DNA of 64,000 nt from Orobanche coerulescens (taxonomy: Eukaryota > Streptophyta > Magnoliopsida > Lamiales > Orobanchaceae), in assembly GCA_033398695.1 (NCBI GenBank), contig CM065802.1, positions 204,557,096-204,621,095 of the forward strand. The letters are read 5' to 3'. Within the stretch, counting starts at the first letter, position 1. Each line of letters begins with the position of its first letter. The notes beneath the pieces were generated by a model, which was not told where the DNA came from, searched no databases, and saw only the letters and a program-made list of their open reading frames with translations. This document shows positions 9,786-21,635 of this stretch, in pieces. A program made the position numbers and the translations under genes.

Positions 9786-12191
9786 TGTAATACCTGATTG
9801 TAAATTCATTCATTATCATTCAGTAATTTTTGTCACTGAGTAAATATTTTCACTCATTGGTAGTCATTCATCATTCATGTTCGTTCACTATGTTCACTGT
9901 TTGGCGTATTTGGAACCTTTGATCAGTTATCATTCGCCTTTCATCATTGTTTGAGGTTCGAGTTGAGAATATTATCATTATGGTCGTTGTTGGTAGACTG
10001 TGTATGTTGATTAGCGCACGCTACACACTATTCTTAGCGCACGCTAATTGTGTGCTGGTAGCGCACGCTATCGGATTTCATTAGCGCACGCTACTAGTGT
10101 TTGTGGCAAGCAGTACAGTAGGCACTGGACTGGATTGGATGATTTGTAGCGCACGCTATGATTGGAAAATAGCCTACGCTAGTTATAAGTTGTAACGCAT
10201 GCTATCGCTTCTTCAACGCACGCTAACGTTTTGGAGACTGACAGTCCAGTAGGAAATGGATTGGGGCAGAAAATTCTTAGCGCACGCTAGTCGTGAGTTG
10301 TAGCGTACGCAAGAGTTATTTGGTAGCGCACGCTAAGCATCAGGTAGCTCGAGCTAAGGTTCGATCAGACTTTGGGACAGTAGGTCCTGCACTCCAGTTG
10401 TTGGGTATCAAACATCCGTTAGCGCACGCTAATTTTTGGGCAGTGCACGCTAAAGAGAAGGCATTAGCGCACGCTACCAAGTTCGTAGCGCACGCTAACG
10501 AAACAGTTAGAACTCACTGGACTGGCCGGTGAACCCACTAGCGCACGCTAAGCTGGGTTTACTATAAATAGGACAGTCAGCCTAGGATTCGTCACTTTTC
10601 ACATCTCACTTCATTTTTGGGCGATTTTGGGCGATTTTGAATGATTTGAGAAGATCTTTTCAAGCTGAAACTACCTATCATCATCTTCAAGCTTTTAGTA
10701 CGGATTAATCATCATTTCATCCTCTCCACTACATCAAATCAAGGTAAACATTTCTTGAATCTAGAATTTGGGGTTTTGAGTGTTTTCCTTCCGATCTCTT
10801 CGTGTTAACTTGCTATTATGATTGAATATATTAGAGATGGATTATCTACCTTGGATACATGTATTCCTACGTATTTATTGGTGTATATTTCAGATTTGAT
10901 GAATATTTTGGAATTTTTTCAAGAACCCTTGATGTTTGACTTTGGTTATTTTGGGGGTTTCCGATTATTGTTGTCGTAACCTTGAGTTGTGGTTTCGTAT
11001 TGGATTATTGATATCATTTAAGGTGTTTTGTTGGATTGTATTACTCATTTGGAGGTTGGTTTCGATATAATTGGGGATGGTTGTAACCAATGGAAGTATG
11101 TTGGCAACGTATTCGTTAGAATATCCCAATGAGTTTGGTTATTATTGTATCGACCTCCGGGTTGGTCGTGATTCATGCTTGATACGTATATTAAGCGTTT
11201 GTTGGTAATTATGTTATTCAAGGTTGTTCGAGCGACCGGTATTTCCCGTTTAGGACGTTTGTTCGAGGAAGGATATTTCATCACCGATATTTGTGTAAGT
11301 TAATACTTACTCGGTTAAAAGGATATTCATCCCTTTCGTTGTTGTTCATTCATATTCATAATTCATTCATGATATATTATTCATGTCGAGACTTGTAATT
11401 ATCAAACTAATTATTCAATTCACGAAGAACGATGGTTCCAATCATTTCAGTGAGCTATCATACATTTCATTATTATTTTATCTCGGTGAGTCATTCTTGA
11501 CCATTGTCGATTTGTTATTCATTGATATTCATCATGGTAACTTTTGTTCTTGTGACCTTCTGGGTTCATATTGCGTGGCCGGGTGGTTACGTGTGGAATT
11601 TTTAGTCGGGCATACGATAGTCATGTGAAGGGTTCACCAACACAATGGAATTTGCACACGGTAACGTGCCTCCGTGAGACTAATTAGGTACAAGGACGGC
11701 TGTGTCCGGACACTCGTCTTGTGCACTGGCACGTCCCATTACGGGCATACTATGATGCCCCTCTTCATCTTGATTTCATGACGTATATATTTAATGACTG
11801 TGCTTGTTCAACTCTTGAGGATTGTTGTTCTGTGTAGCTGACCCTGTTGGGGATATTGTTTTTAGGTCATGGAAAGGCAAAATCATGGGAAGATAACGTT
11901 GACGGCGAGGAGACTCAGTGATACTAGTAGGGGGGCCCAGTCCATCTATTTGTTCCTGCTTTCTTGTTATGTATTTTCCGCTGAGTGTTGTATATTTTAT
12001 CTTCACATGAAATATACATGTATTCTGTTCTCCTGGGTGTGTTGTATTTGAAACTCCTCATCGGAGTAATTGATGATGTAATGTGGTTCGGTACTACATT
12101 TATATTTTGTAATTCATTAATTTCACTCGCCTGGTGGGTCCCAGTCGGGGGTCCACGGCACTGTAATATCCGCCTAGTTTGGGGTGTTACA
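9786..12191 (+). repeat. G2 5' LTR (2406 bp)
   Basis: It begins TGTAATACCTG immediately after ATTGA and ends GGGGTGTTACA. U3 carries the array at 10012-10550 and TATAAATA at 10563-10570. A strong donor-like AAG/GTAAAC lies at 10744 and a T-rich acceptor TTTTTAG ends at 11865. The following block (GGGAAGATAACGTTGACGGC) is conserved with G1 and G3. The last 30 bp (12162-12191) start with a repeat of the LTR terminus. Confidence 0.93.
10012..10570 (+). promoter_or_regulatory. G2 5' LTR palindrome array and TATA box
   Basis: Units start at 10012, 10035, 10059, 10082; 10147, 10170, 10193, 10214; 10278, 10301, 10324, 10345; 10420, 10441, 10465, 10486; and a single 10539, with TATA at 10563 (24 bp on). 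The unit at 10345 is the variant palindrome TAGCTCGAGCTA. GTCCAGT/ACTGGAC-type inverted half-sites lie between quartets (near 10106-10130, 10240-10260 and 10510-10525). Confidence 0.82.
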
Positions 12192-12195
12192 GAGC

Positions 12196-12207
12196 TGTTA
12201 TCGGAGC
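12196..12207 (+). other. G2 primer binding site
   Basis: TGTTATCGGAGC, 4 bp after the LTR, resembles the plant initiator tRNA-Met PBS TGGTATCAGAGC with two changes. G3, G4 and G5 have similar sites in the same place. Confidence 0.75.
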
Positions 12208-12689
12208 GTGGTTTTGAATACTACCTTCCGAGTCATGTCTCATTGAAATCATCGTTCATCAGACTAGTATCATTGTACTTTCACGTCACGTGTGACCTGT
12301 GCAAAATCCAAGCCCCTCAGACTAAAAGAACAGTAAGATTTCTGACGCCATGGTATAATTTCTGGCATTAAGAATCACTCATTCATCATTCATCAGTCAA
12401 CAATCCTCAATCATCATTTCATTTGTGATCATGTCGATCATGTTAACTCATTAATCACTCAGTTCATTTCATTGCTCAGTTGTCGATCTTGAGGATCGTA
12501 TCATTAATCTTGTTAATTTGTTCAAGATAATAATTTCAAGAATTTATCAGATAATCATGTCACCTCAGTTGATCCTTCATGTAATCATTGTGTTAGAGCA
12601 CGTATGCTCATTGTTATCACTTCATAACGTAATCATAATGTGGTACTCATGCGAGATCTATAATTATCATGTGACTTTCCTACTTCAGT
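12208..12689 (+). other. G2 untranslated leader
   Basis: This AT-rich region between the PBS and the gag ATG has many TCATT-type repeats and no credible ORF. It presumably carries packaging signals, but none can be identified. Confidence 0.6.
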
Positions 12690-13985
12690 ATGGATCGAGC
12701 TGTCAGAGGACGCAGGGGAAGAGGCCGCGGTGTGGGCCGAAACCTGGGAGCTTGGATGAATACTCGTGCGAACGCGAGGAATAATGTCAATTTAACTAGC
12801 AGCGACGCTGCCACTCATTCACCTGGAAATAATCATTCGCTGTCAGGAAGCCGTACCCGAGATACAGCTCAATCAGAAGGTGTTCGGGTGGACCCACTCG
12901 CTTTTATGCAGGGCATGATGGCCCAAATGACTCAGATGGCACGTCTGATGGAGACGATGCAGAACTCAGCCACCCAGGCTCAGCAGGCCCCTCTGCCACC
13001 ACCTCAGGGTCAAGAGAGGAGTGTGAGCAGTATCATCAACGACATCTCTCGCCAGAGGCCACCTACTTTCGAGGGCTCATCTGAGCCGGCGGATATCATT
13101 CACTGGATTGAATATTTTGAGAAGTTGTTTGCTATGGTGGGGTGTCCCGATGGGCACAAAGTTTCAGTCGCGGCTTACTATCTGGGTAAGAGCGCTCACT
13201 CTTGTTGGCTATCTCAGAAGCCCACCGATGGATCTTGTACTTAGGACCAGTTCAAGATCCTCATGATGGAAAGATAGTATCCGGCCCCACTCAGGGAGGC
13301 CAAGTTGTTGGAGTTACTCAGTCCCGACCCCTCAACGGAAGAAGATGTTCTTGCCATTGCCGAGAAGTTTCAGGAGTTACTTCCTTTCGCCTCATACATT
13401 ATCGACTCCGAGGCGGATAAGATCAAGTACTTCAGTAAGAGGTTGAAACCTCGTATGTGGATACGATTGCTTAATCATCATTGCACCACTCTAGCCGAAT
13501 TCATCGAGAAAGCTCTCGCTTATGAGCTTACTGCTAAGGAAATTTCTACGAATCAAACTTCATCTTCTGGCAAGAAATCGAAGAATCATAATCAGTCTGA
13601 AGGCGGCTAGGCAACCTTCAAGAAGCCTCGTACGGGCTCTACTTTTTCTGAGCGACCTCCTATGGCACTGAAACCTGCATAATCTCAATCCCGAGCAGCC
13701 AATTCGGCCATCACCTATTACAACTGTGGAGAACAGGGTCATTTCAGCACTAAGTGTCCGAAACCGACCCTCACATATAATAATTGTGGGATTGCTAGGC
13801 ATAAAGCCCATTTTTGCTGAAGAGACTCCAAGCCTACTCCGGCGACATCTCAGGACCCGAAGCAGTAAGCGGTTCAGAATCAGGCCACTCAGTCTACGTC
13901 GTTCAAGACGACGGGAGCAAATAAAGGTGTAGCCCACAGCTATCAGACAGGAGCATCCAGTTCCGGGGCTGGCAAGCCCCGAATT
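12690..13985 (+). pseudogene. G2 gag, multiple nonsense codons
   Basis: The ATG at 12690 follows TTCAG, as in G3. The product opens with an Arg/Gly-rich stretch (RGRRGRGRG), then the retrotransposon gag domain (RQRPPTFEGSSEPADIIHWI, then VAAYYLGKSAHSCWLS and LLNHHCTTLAEFIEKALAYE). Two zinc knuckles follow near 13720-13820. Both are damaged: the first Cys is Tyr in each (YNCGEQGHFSTKC, YNNCG...). In-frame stops fall at 13242, 13275, 13608, 13680, 13818 and 13866. Most fit C-to-T or G-to-A change of CAG, CAA, CGA or TGG, as expected of methylated cytosine decay. No frameshift occurs, so the single gag-pol frame is still traceable. Confidence 0.9.
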
Positions 13986-14663
13986 TATGAGATGAAGAGA
14001 GCCGACGATCCGGAGGCCCAAATGATCTCAGGTACACTCGAAATTTTATCTCAACCTGTGTGTACCCTTTTTGATACTGGTGCATCGCATTCATTCATTT
14101 CCGATTCAAGCTTGAGTAGACTTCTTATGGATAGTACTACTAGTTGTGAACCTTATATCATTGGATTACCTGATGGTAGAAGAATTATCGGAGATCGTGA
14201 GATTAAGAATTATCCGATTCAGCTTCATGGCCGTGTTTGGTTGGCAGATCTAATCATGGTAGATTTACCTAGAGATGATGTCATTTTGGGTATTGATTGG
14301 ATGGATCGTCATGATGCCGTCCTTAGTGTCCGTAAGCGTATGGTCACTGTCATTTCAGACGATGGAGTCGAGTGTGTATTTCAGGGGGGTAATCCTAGCT
14401 GTTCCGGAAGAGTCATTAATATGATAAAAGCAGTGAAATTACTCAATCAGGGGTATGTTGGTTATTGGTGTTATATGACCAAGACCGAGAAATCATCAGT
14501 GATGTTGACGGATATTCCTGTACTGAGAGAATATGCTGATGTATTTCCAGACGAGTTACTTGGTTTGCCTCCACAGAGAGATGTGGAATTCACGATTGAG
14601 TTGGAGCCTAGTACGTCTCCAATATCGAAGGCACCGTATCGGATGGCCCCGACCGAAATATAG
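13986..14663 (+). pseudogene. G2 protease and RT lead-in, ending at in-frame TAG
   Basis: The frame continues from gag without a shift. The aspartic protease shows LFDTGASHSFIS (about 14068-14103) and the flap-like IGLPDGRRIIG, then DLPRDDVILGIDWMD. The linker to RT has YADVFPDELLGLPP and VEFTIELEPSTSPISKAPYR. TAG at 14661-14663 closes the frame exactly where G3 also has a TAG, with GAATTG following in both. Protease would cut the polyprotein in the particle. The catalytic DTG is intact here. Confidence 0.9.
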
Positions 14664-15860
14664 GAATTGAAGAATCAACTAGAGGATTTTTCCGATAAAG
14701 GTTATATCAGACCGAGTGCGTCCCCGTGGGGAGCACCAGTGTTATTTGTCAAGAAGAAGGATGGTTCTTTTCGCTTGTGTATTGATTATCGAGAGCTGAA
14801 CAGGGTGACGATCAAGAATAAATATCCCCTACCCCACATCGATGATCTTTTGGATCAACTTCAGGGAGATTTAGTATTTTCCAAGATCGATTTAAGATCT
14901 GGGTATCATCAGTTGTGAATTCGAGAGTCGGATATCGCAAGGACGGCATTTCGAACACGCTATGGTCATTATGAGTTTGTGGTGATGTCGTTTGGGTTAA
15001 TTAACGCACCTGCTGTATTCATGGAGTTGATGAATCGAGTTTTCATCGACTATTTAGATCAGTTCGTGGTTGTTTTCATAGACGACATTTTGATTTATTC
15101 TCGTGACCGGGAGGAGCACGAATTTCACCTTCATCAGGTTCTCGACGTGTTGAGACGAGAGCAGCTCTATGGAAAGTTTTCCAAATATGAGTTCTGGATG
15201 TCCGAAGTGACGTTTCTCGGACATGTGATTTCATCGGACGGAGTACGCGTCGACCCTCAGAAGACGGAGGCTATCCGATATTGGCAACCTTCGAAGAATG
15301 TTAAGGAAATCCGAAGCTTTCTCGGATTAGCTGGTTATTATCAGCGATTTGTGGAAGGATTTTCTAAAATCGCTCAACCAATGACGAACCTTTTGCAGAA
15401 GGTTAAAAAAACACGTGGTCTGACGCATGTCAGTGGAGTTTTGAGGAACTCAAGAGTCGTTTAATTTCAGCGCCTGTCCTTTTTTTACCACAAGGGACAG
15501 AGGGATTCGTGGTTTATAGTGATGCGTCTGGACAAGGTCTCGGATGTGTATTAATGCAGAACGGGAAAGTGATAGCCTATGCCTCGCGGACACTGAGACC
15601 TTATGAGGTCAATTATCTGACCCATGACCTAGAGTTAGCGGCCGTGGTATTAGCGTTGAAGATTTGGCGTCATTATCTTTATGGCGTCACCTGTCAGATT
15701 TTCACCGACCATAAGAGCTTAAAGTATATATTTACTCAGAAGGAGTTGAATATGCGATAGATGGTGGTTAGAACTGATCAAGGATTATGATATTGAGATT
15801 CAATACCACCCGGGTAAGGCGAACGTTGTCGCCGACGCCTTGAGTTGTAAGTCTGTTCAG
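14664..15860 (+). pseudogene. G2 reverse transcriptase and RNase H, broken
   Basis: RT resumes in the same frame after the TAG ([44 protein letters not shown]). A TGA at 14916-14918 interrupts it. It continues with the catalytic FIDDILIYS near 15076-15102. Close to 15405 a 1-nt deletion in an A-run shifts the frame. RNase H then reads from about 15507 in the new frame ([25 protein letters not shown]) until a 2-nt deletion and TAG near 15758. RT normally copies the RNA genome from a tRNA primer; this copy cannot. Confidence 0.9.
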
Positions 15861-17412
15861 GAGCAAATGCTTGCTCGTTTGACTATTCAGAAGGAACTTC
15901 AATAGGATATCCTAAGATCCGAGATCGAGGTCTGGTTACAGCGAGTACTAGAGCAACTTTGTATGTTAGAGATTTCATCACCACTTGAGGAGGCGATCAG
16001 AGTGTATCAGGGCTCAGACCCATTTTTGTTGCGCGTCCAAGAGGATGTGGCTCAGGGGAAAGCCCCTGGATTTTTAGTCCACGAGGATGGATTCTTGAGA
16101 TTTAAGAACCGGTTATGCATTTTGGCAAATGACGAGTTGAAAAACTCGATTTTGAGAGAGGCCCATGCTACCCCTTATTCCATTCATCCGGGGTCTAGCA
16201 AGATGTACAAAGACTTGAAACAGAATTACTGGTGGAGTAATATGAAGCGAGAAGTCGCAGAATTTTTTCGAGATGTTTAACCTGTCAGCAAGTCAAGGTA
16301 GAACATTAGCAACCGGCGGGTATGCTGAAACCGCTTCCTATTCCAGAATGGAAGTGGGAGGATATCTCGATGGACTTCATCACGAGTTTGCCGACGAGTC
16401 TTCATGGCATGAATAAAATTTGGGTAATCGTGGACCGCTTAACTAAGTCAGCTCATTTTCTTGAGATTAAGGATACATGGGGTCCCGAGGGACTTGCCCA
16501 GTTGTTCATCAAAAAGATAGTTAGACTACACGGTACTCCTAAGAGTATCGTTTCTGATCATGATGGGCGATTCGTGTCACATTTTTAGAAATCTGTTCAT
16601 CGAGCCATGGGAACTCAGTTTAATTTCAGCACGGCTTTTCACCCTCAGTCCGATGGACAATCAGAGCGAACTATTCAGACGTTGGAGGACATGTTGAGGG
16701 CATGTGTTTTCGATTGGAAAGATGATTGGGAAGCCCAACTACCATTGATCGAGTTCACGTACAATAACAGTTGGCATGCTTCGATTAAGATGGCACCTTA
16801 CGAGGCCTTATACGGTCGTCGTTGTCGATCTCCTTTGTGTTGGGATGACTTATCAGAATCAATCGGCACCAAGCCCGATATGCTTATACCACTCATGAGA
16901 AGGTAGCGCTGATCAGGAGTTGTTTGTTGACCGCTCAGAGTCAACAAAAATCATATGCCGATAATCGTCGTCGACCATTAGAGTTCGAGACAGGTGACCA
17001 CATCTTGGTCAAGGTACCCCCGAGTTGAGGTATTTTCCGTTTCGGGAAGAAAGGAAATTTGAGTCCGAGATTCATTGGACCATTTGAGATTTCGGATCGA
17101 GTAGGCGATCTGTCTTATTGATTTGATTTACCTCCATCCTTGAGCCGAATTCATCACGTATTTCATGTCTCTCAATTGCGGAAGTATATTGCCGACCCTA
17201 GTCACATACTTCAGTTCGATGAAATCGAGATCGCGGATGATCATACGTACGAGGAGCATCCGGTATGAATCTTAGAACGGCGAATCAAACGGTTGAGGAA
17301 CAAGACGATTCCTTTGGTTAAGGTTTAGTGGTCTAGACATGGAGTCGAAGAGGCTACTTGGGAAACCGAGGATAGTATGCAGGAGAGTTATCCCGATTTG
17401 TTTGACCCTTAG
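15861..17412 (+). pseudogene. G2 integrase and chromodomain-like tail, broken
   Basis: Recognisable pieces are the spacer (LEISSPLEEAIRVYQG), the zinc region ([11 protein letters not shown]), and the core motifs [19 protein letters not shown] and [18 protein letters not shown], which keep the D, D and E residues. [20 protein letters not shown] follows. The frame breaks near 16270 (lost CC of the zinc region), at TAG 16586-16588 (from TGG), and at several points after 16906. The chromodomain-like tail ends at TAG 17410-17412. The catalytic triad itself is present, so the damage is from stops and shifts. Confidence 0.88.
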
Positions 17413-17427
17413 TTTCAAGGACGAAAC

Positions 17428-17444
17428 TCTTTTTAGGGGGGGTA
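17428..17444 (+). other. G2 polypurine tract
   Basis: A T-run followed by AGGGGGGGTA lies directly before the 3' LTR start TGTAATACCCG. Confidence 0.8.
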
Positions 17445-18755
17445 TGTAATACCCGATTGTAAATTCATTCATTATCATTCAGTAATTTTGTCACTCAGTA
17501 AATCTTTTCACTCATTGATAATCATTCATCATTCATGTTCGTTCATTATGTTAACTGTTTGGCGTATTTGGAACCTTGGATCAGTTATCATTCGCCTTTC
17601 ATCATTGTTTGAGGTTTGAGTCGAGAATATTATCATTGTCGTCGTTGTTGGTAGCCTGTGTATGTTAGCGCAGGCTACAGACTATTCTTAGCGCACGCTA
17701 ATTGTGTACTGGTAGCACACGCAATTGGATTTCATTAGCGCACGCTACTAGTGTTTGTGGCAAGCAGTCTGGTAGGCACTGGATTGGATTGGATGATTTG
17801 TAGCGCATGCTATGATTGTAAAATAGCGTATGGTAGTTATGAGTTGTAACGCACGCTATCGCTTCTTCAACATACGCTAACGTTTTGGAGACAGGCAGTC
17901 CAGTAGGAACTGGAGTGGGGCAGGAAATTCTTAGCGCACGCTAGTTGTGAGTTGTAGCGTATGCAAGAGTTATTTGGTAGCGCACGCTAAGCATCCGGTA
18001 GCGTGGTCTAAGGTTTGATCAGACTTTGGGACAGTAGGTCCTGGCCTCCAGTTGTTGGGTATCAAACATCCGTTAGCACACGCTAATTTTTGGGCAGGGC
18101 ACGCTAAAGAGAAGGCGTTAGCGCACGTTACCAAGTTCACAGCGCATGCTAACGAAACAGTGAGAACTCACTGGACTGGCCGGTGAACCCGCTCGCGCAC
18201 GCTAATAATCAGGAGCTAGCGCGCGCTAAGCTGGGTTTACTATAAATAGGACAGTCAGCCCAGGATTCGTCACTTTTCACATCTCACTTCGTTTTTGGGC
18301 GATTTTGGACGATTTGAGAAGATCTTTTCGAGCTGCAACCACCTATCATCATCTTCAAGCTTTTAGTACAGATTAATCATCATTTCATCCTCCCCACTTC
18401 ATCAAATCAAGGTAAACATTTCTTGAATCTAGAATTTGGGGTTTTGAGTGTTTTCCTTCCGACCTCTTCGTGTTAACTTGCTATTATGATGGAATATGTT
18501 AGAGATGGATTATCTACCTTGTATACATGTATTCCTATGGACTTATTGGTGTATATTTCGGATTTGATGAATATTTAGGAATTTTTTCAAGAACCCTTGA
18601 TGTTTGACTTTGGTTATTTTGGGGGTTTCCGATTATTGTTGTCGTAACCTTGAGTTGTGGTTTCCTAGTGGATTATTGATATCATTGAAGGTGTTTTGTT
18701 GGATTGTATTACTCATTTGGAGGTCAGTTTCGATATAATTGGGGTTGGTCGTAAC
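17445..18755 (+). repeat. G2 3' LTR, first part (interrupted by G3)
   Basis: It matches 9786 to about 11094 of the 5' LTR. It stops at GTAAC (18751-18755), the TSD of G3. The LTR resumes at 29624. Confidence 0.93.
17666..18248 (+). promoter_or_regulatory. G2 3' LTR palindrome array and TATA box
   Basis: The layout matches the 5' LTR array (first quartet 17666, 17689, 17713, 17736), but it ends in a pair at 18193 and 18217 where the 5' copy has one unit. TATAAATA is at 18241, 24 bp after the last unit. Many units carry point changes such as CGCATGCTA or CACACGC. Confidence 0.8.
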
Positions 18756-21618
18756 TGTAATATCCGACTGTAATTTTCATATTTATCTGTCATTATATAT
18801 TCGGATAAATTGATTATCGTAAATCATTGCATTTAGTATTATGTTGAGGTATTATAAATTTGAACTTCATATCGTTGTTATTTCATTTCATACTCGATGA
18901 TTCGATGTTAATTAGAGAGTTGCATTTTTTGAACTTTTCTTGATGTAGCATACGCTACGTAGCATGATTAACGTACGTTAACCTTATGCCTTAACGTGCG
19001 TAATGTTTCCTATGTTGAGTGCGCTAAGATGGAATCTGACATCAGTTGACTTCAACACGTGAACATGTTATCCGTTGGCATGCATGTGGGTGACGTATGA
19101 GATGTCGTGTCGGCCAGAGTCAACTTTTATTTGCATGCGTAGCCCCTTTTCATTAGCGTGCGCTAATGGCCTGCGGATTCAAGACAGTAGCCACTGTAAG
19201 CCGCTTACGTACGTAATAGTAACCAGTTAGCGTACGTAAGTGTGTTAGCGTACGCTAAAGCTTCCCGATAGCGTGCGCTAAGTCTGCACAGTCTATTTAT
19301 AGGACCAGCCTGTTTTTCATTTCTTAACAACTCTAAACCGATTCTCTCTCCATATATCGTCCCTCTGCACTCCCAAACTGATATCAACCTCCTCTAACTT
19401 GCTTTTAAGCCTTAAATCTTGGAGTGGAGCTCATTTCCTTGAAGATTAGGAGGTGTTCTTGAGCTTGGAGTGTACTTTCTCGTAGCATTGAAGTTGTTCT
19501 TCATTTCTGGAGGTAGGTGTACTTTCTTCTCTGTATTGTTTTCATATTTTGATGTTAGTAACGAATTATACTTCACCTAGAGTTAGATTAATCAAGTAAA
19601 ACATGGTTTTAATTAAACTTTTTCACACTTCTTGATGAATATGATAAATGAGGGTTTGAGGTGGATGTATTCTTGATGATATAGTGATATTAACCATATT
19701 GTAACTATCATACTCATCTTGCTAGACGAATTTAGCTCAGTAGAACATCTTTGAATCGGTTAACCTCACCATAGTTGGATTTAAACAATAAAATTGATAT
19801 CATAAACTGTTTAAACATCATGCTTGATATTCATTTACCTTGAGAAAAACTTGCCAATGTTTGGAGATGGTAAAATGTTTCCTTATTTCAGAAACCTTAG
19901 AAACTTTATCATCATTATGGTTCAGATTCACAAATCCATGAAGATTGATAGGAACACCTTGTTGAATGTTAGGAGATTAGTGTGGTAATTCTAAAACCTA
20001 AGCTAGGTGATTTCTTAAATGATGTTAATGGATCTTCCAGCTTTGTAAAGAATGATTTTGATAACCTTCATGAATATGGTGTAATCTCATAGCTAATAAC
20101 CTTGTTGTAAGCTTAATATTCAACTTAGATGAGAGGTGGATGAATATAATTGTGCAGATTTTGTCCTTTCAACATTTTAATGTTTTGTAAAGTTTAATCA
20201 TCATAAGATGATCTTAACATCATAATTGGTTATTCAACATGTTCTTGATAGAATTCTTATTTATGAAGAATCATGTGAACATTCGGTAAAATTATTGTGA
20301 ACCGATTTTATGGTTGCAATGATGTAAAAAGAACTCTTGGCGTAAGGCTTCGATATTTTGAGATAGCAAACTATTCTAAAGGATTGTAGGGTGTCGCCTT
20401 ACTAATCCTATATTGATCATTATACGAATATGTTATTGAGTAAAATGTATTTCGTTTAAGGTTGATTGTTCGAGTAAACGATAGTAGTCGAGGACCGTTC
20501 GTTCGTTTCGACAAGAAGAGGATTATTCTCGTCTCCCTGTTGAGGCAAGTTATCTTGCTTGGTTATAATGATGATTAGATTCTTGTGATGGTTATACATT
20601 TCATGTGTATGAACTGTTTATGTAATGTTTGTCGTGATTTGACATTGTCCTTGACGTTATTCCATTTTCGTCATGGGGTTGCATTCCCAAGTACGTCGCT
20701 TTGAATCGTTGATCTCATTGGTCTTTATTTTCACTTCGGTGAGTTTTCTTGATCCTTAATCGGATATGTGATTTATTGAATTCGTTGTCATGTTGTATCG
20801 TGACATATCCGGAATCATATTTGCATTCCGATTGGTTATTGTGTAGGATTTTTAGCGAGGCACATATATAGTCATGCGTGGATATTATTCCGTATTGGAC
20901 TGTGCACACGAGACGTAGTTCGTAAGGCTAATTAGGTACATCGTCCCACGTATATCCTGGATTCCGTATATGGGGTGGACATGTGCACTGACACATTTCC
21001 AGATCGGGCGTACTGTGATGTCCATCTTGAGCCATATTGTTAATCGTTCATAGTCCATGTATGATTGAATGTGTTCGACGGTTTGTGACCGATTGTTTCG
21101 TACGCCCGAGGGGTATGATTAATATTCAGGATGTTTTCCTTGAGATCTATATATGTGAATTGTATAATGTCGGAAGAATTAATTATCATGTATATCTGAC
21201 CCTGTGTTTTGGGCGAAATACTTGTATTGTAAATTAGGTCGAGGCAAAGGCAAGGCACGGGAAGAGCATGTTGACGGCGAAGGGTTCGAAGGATACTAGT
21301 TCGGGGGACCCAAATCATTTGTTGTCCGGTTATGTTAAACCGTGTTATGTTATTTTATTTCCGCTTCATTTAAATTACTATCTGGTTGTAGTGGTATTGA
21401 AGTATTTTCCATCCCCATATGGTTTATACTTGTATTTCGGATCTTGTGTATCATAAGGCCGTTGGCCATATTTTTAATAAACTCCTAATCAGAGTAATGA
21501 CTAGTTATTATGGTTCGGTATCACAAGTAATGCTTATTTAATCTGTTTTTGGATATCGGCTGGTGGGTCCTAGTGTGGGGTCCACGGCACTGTAATAGCC
21601 ACCTTTTGGGGTGCTACA
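18756..21618 (+). repeat. G3 5' LTR (2863 bp)
   Basis: It begins TGTAATATCCGACTG and ends GGGGTGCTACA (one change from TTACA). U3 carries the array and TATTTATA box. A donor-like GAG/GTAGGT at 19513 and an acceptor-like TTAG ending at 21237 bracket about 1.7 kb. The block after the acceptor (GGGAAGAGCATGTTGACGGC) matches G1. The final 28 bp (21591-21618) start with TGTAATAGCC. Confidence 0.93.
18946..19301 (+). promoter_or_regulatory. G3 5' LTR palindrome array and TATA box
   Basis: Units start at 18946, 18969, 18992, 19015 (exact 23-bp pitch); 19131, 19154; and 19205, 19228, 19246, 19269. TATTTATA is at 19294, 25 bp on. The centre is mostly TG or TA here rather than CA. Several units are altered but still self-complementary (TAACGTACGTTA, TTACGTACGTAA). 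Confidence 0.8.
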
Positions 21619-21623
21619 GAAGA

Positions 21624-21635
21624 TGGTATCGGAGA
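21624..21635 (+). other. G3 primer binding site
   Basis: TGGTATCGGAGA lies 5 bp after the LTR and resembles the initiator tRNA-Met PBS TGGTATCAGAGC with two changes. Confidence 0.8.

Noticed and set aside
12690..17412. Pararetrovirus or endogenous virus
   Set aside because: LTRs, a tRNA-Met-like PBS, 5-bp TSDs, the PR-RT-RNaseH-IN order and the chromodomain-like tail identify an LTR retrotransposon. No movement or envelope protein is present.
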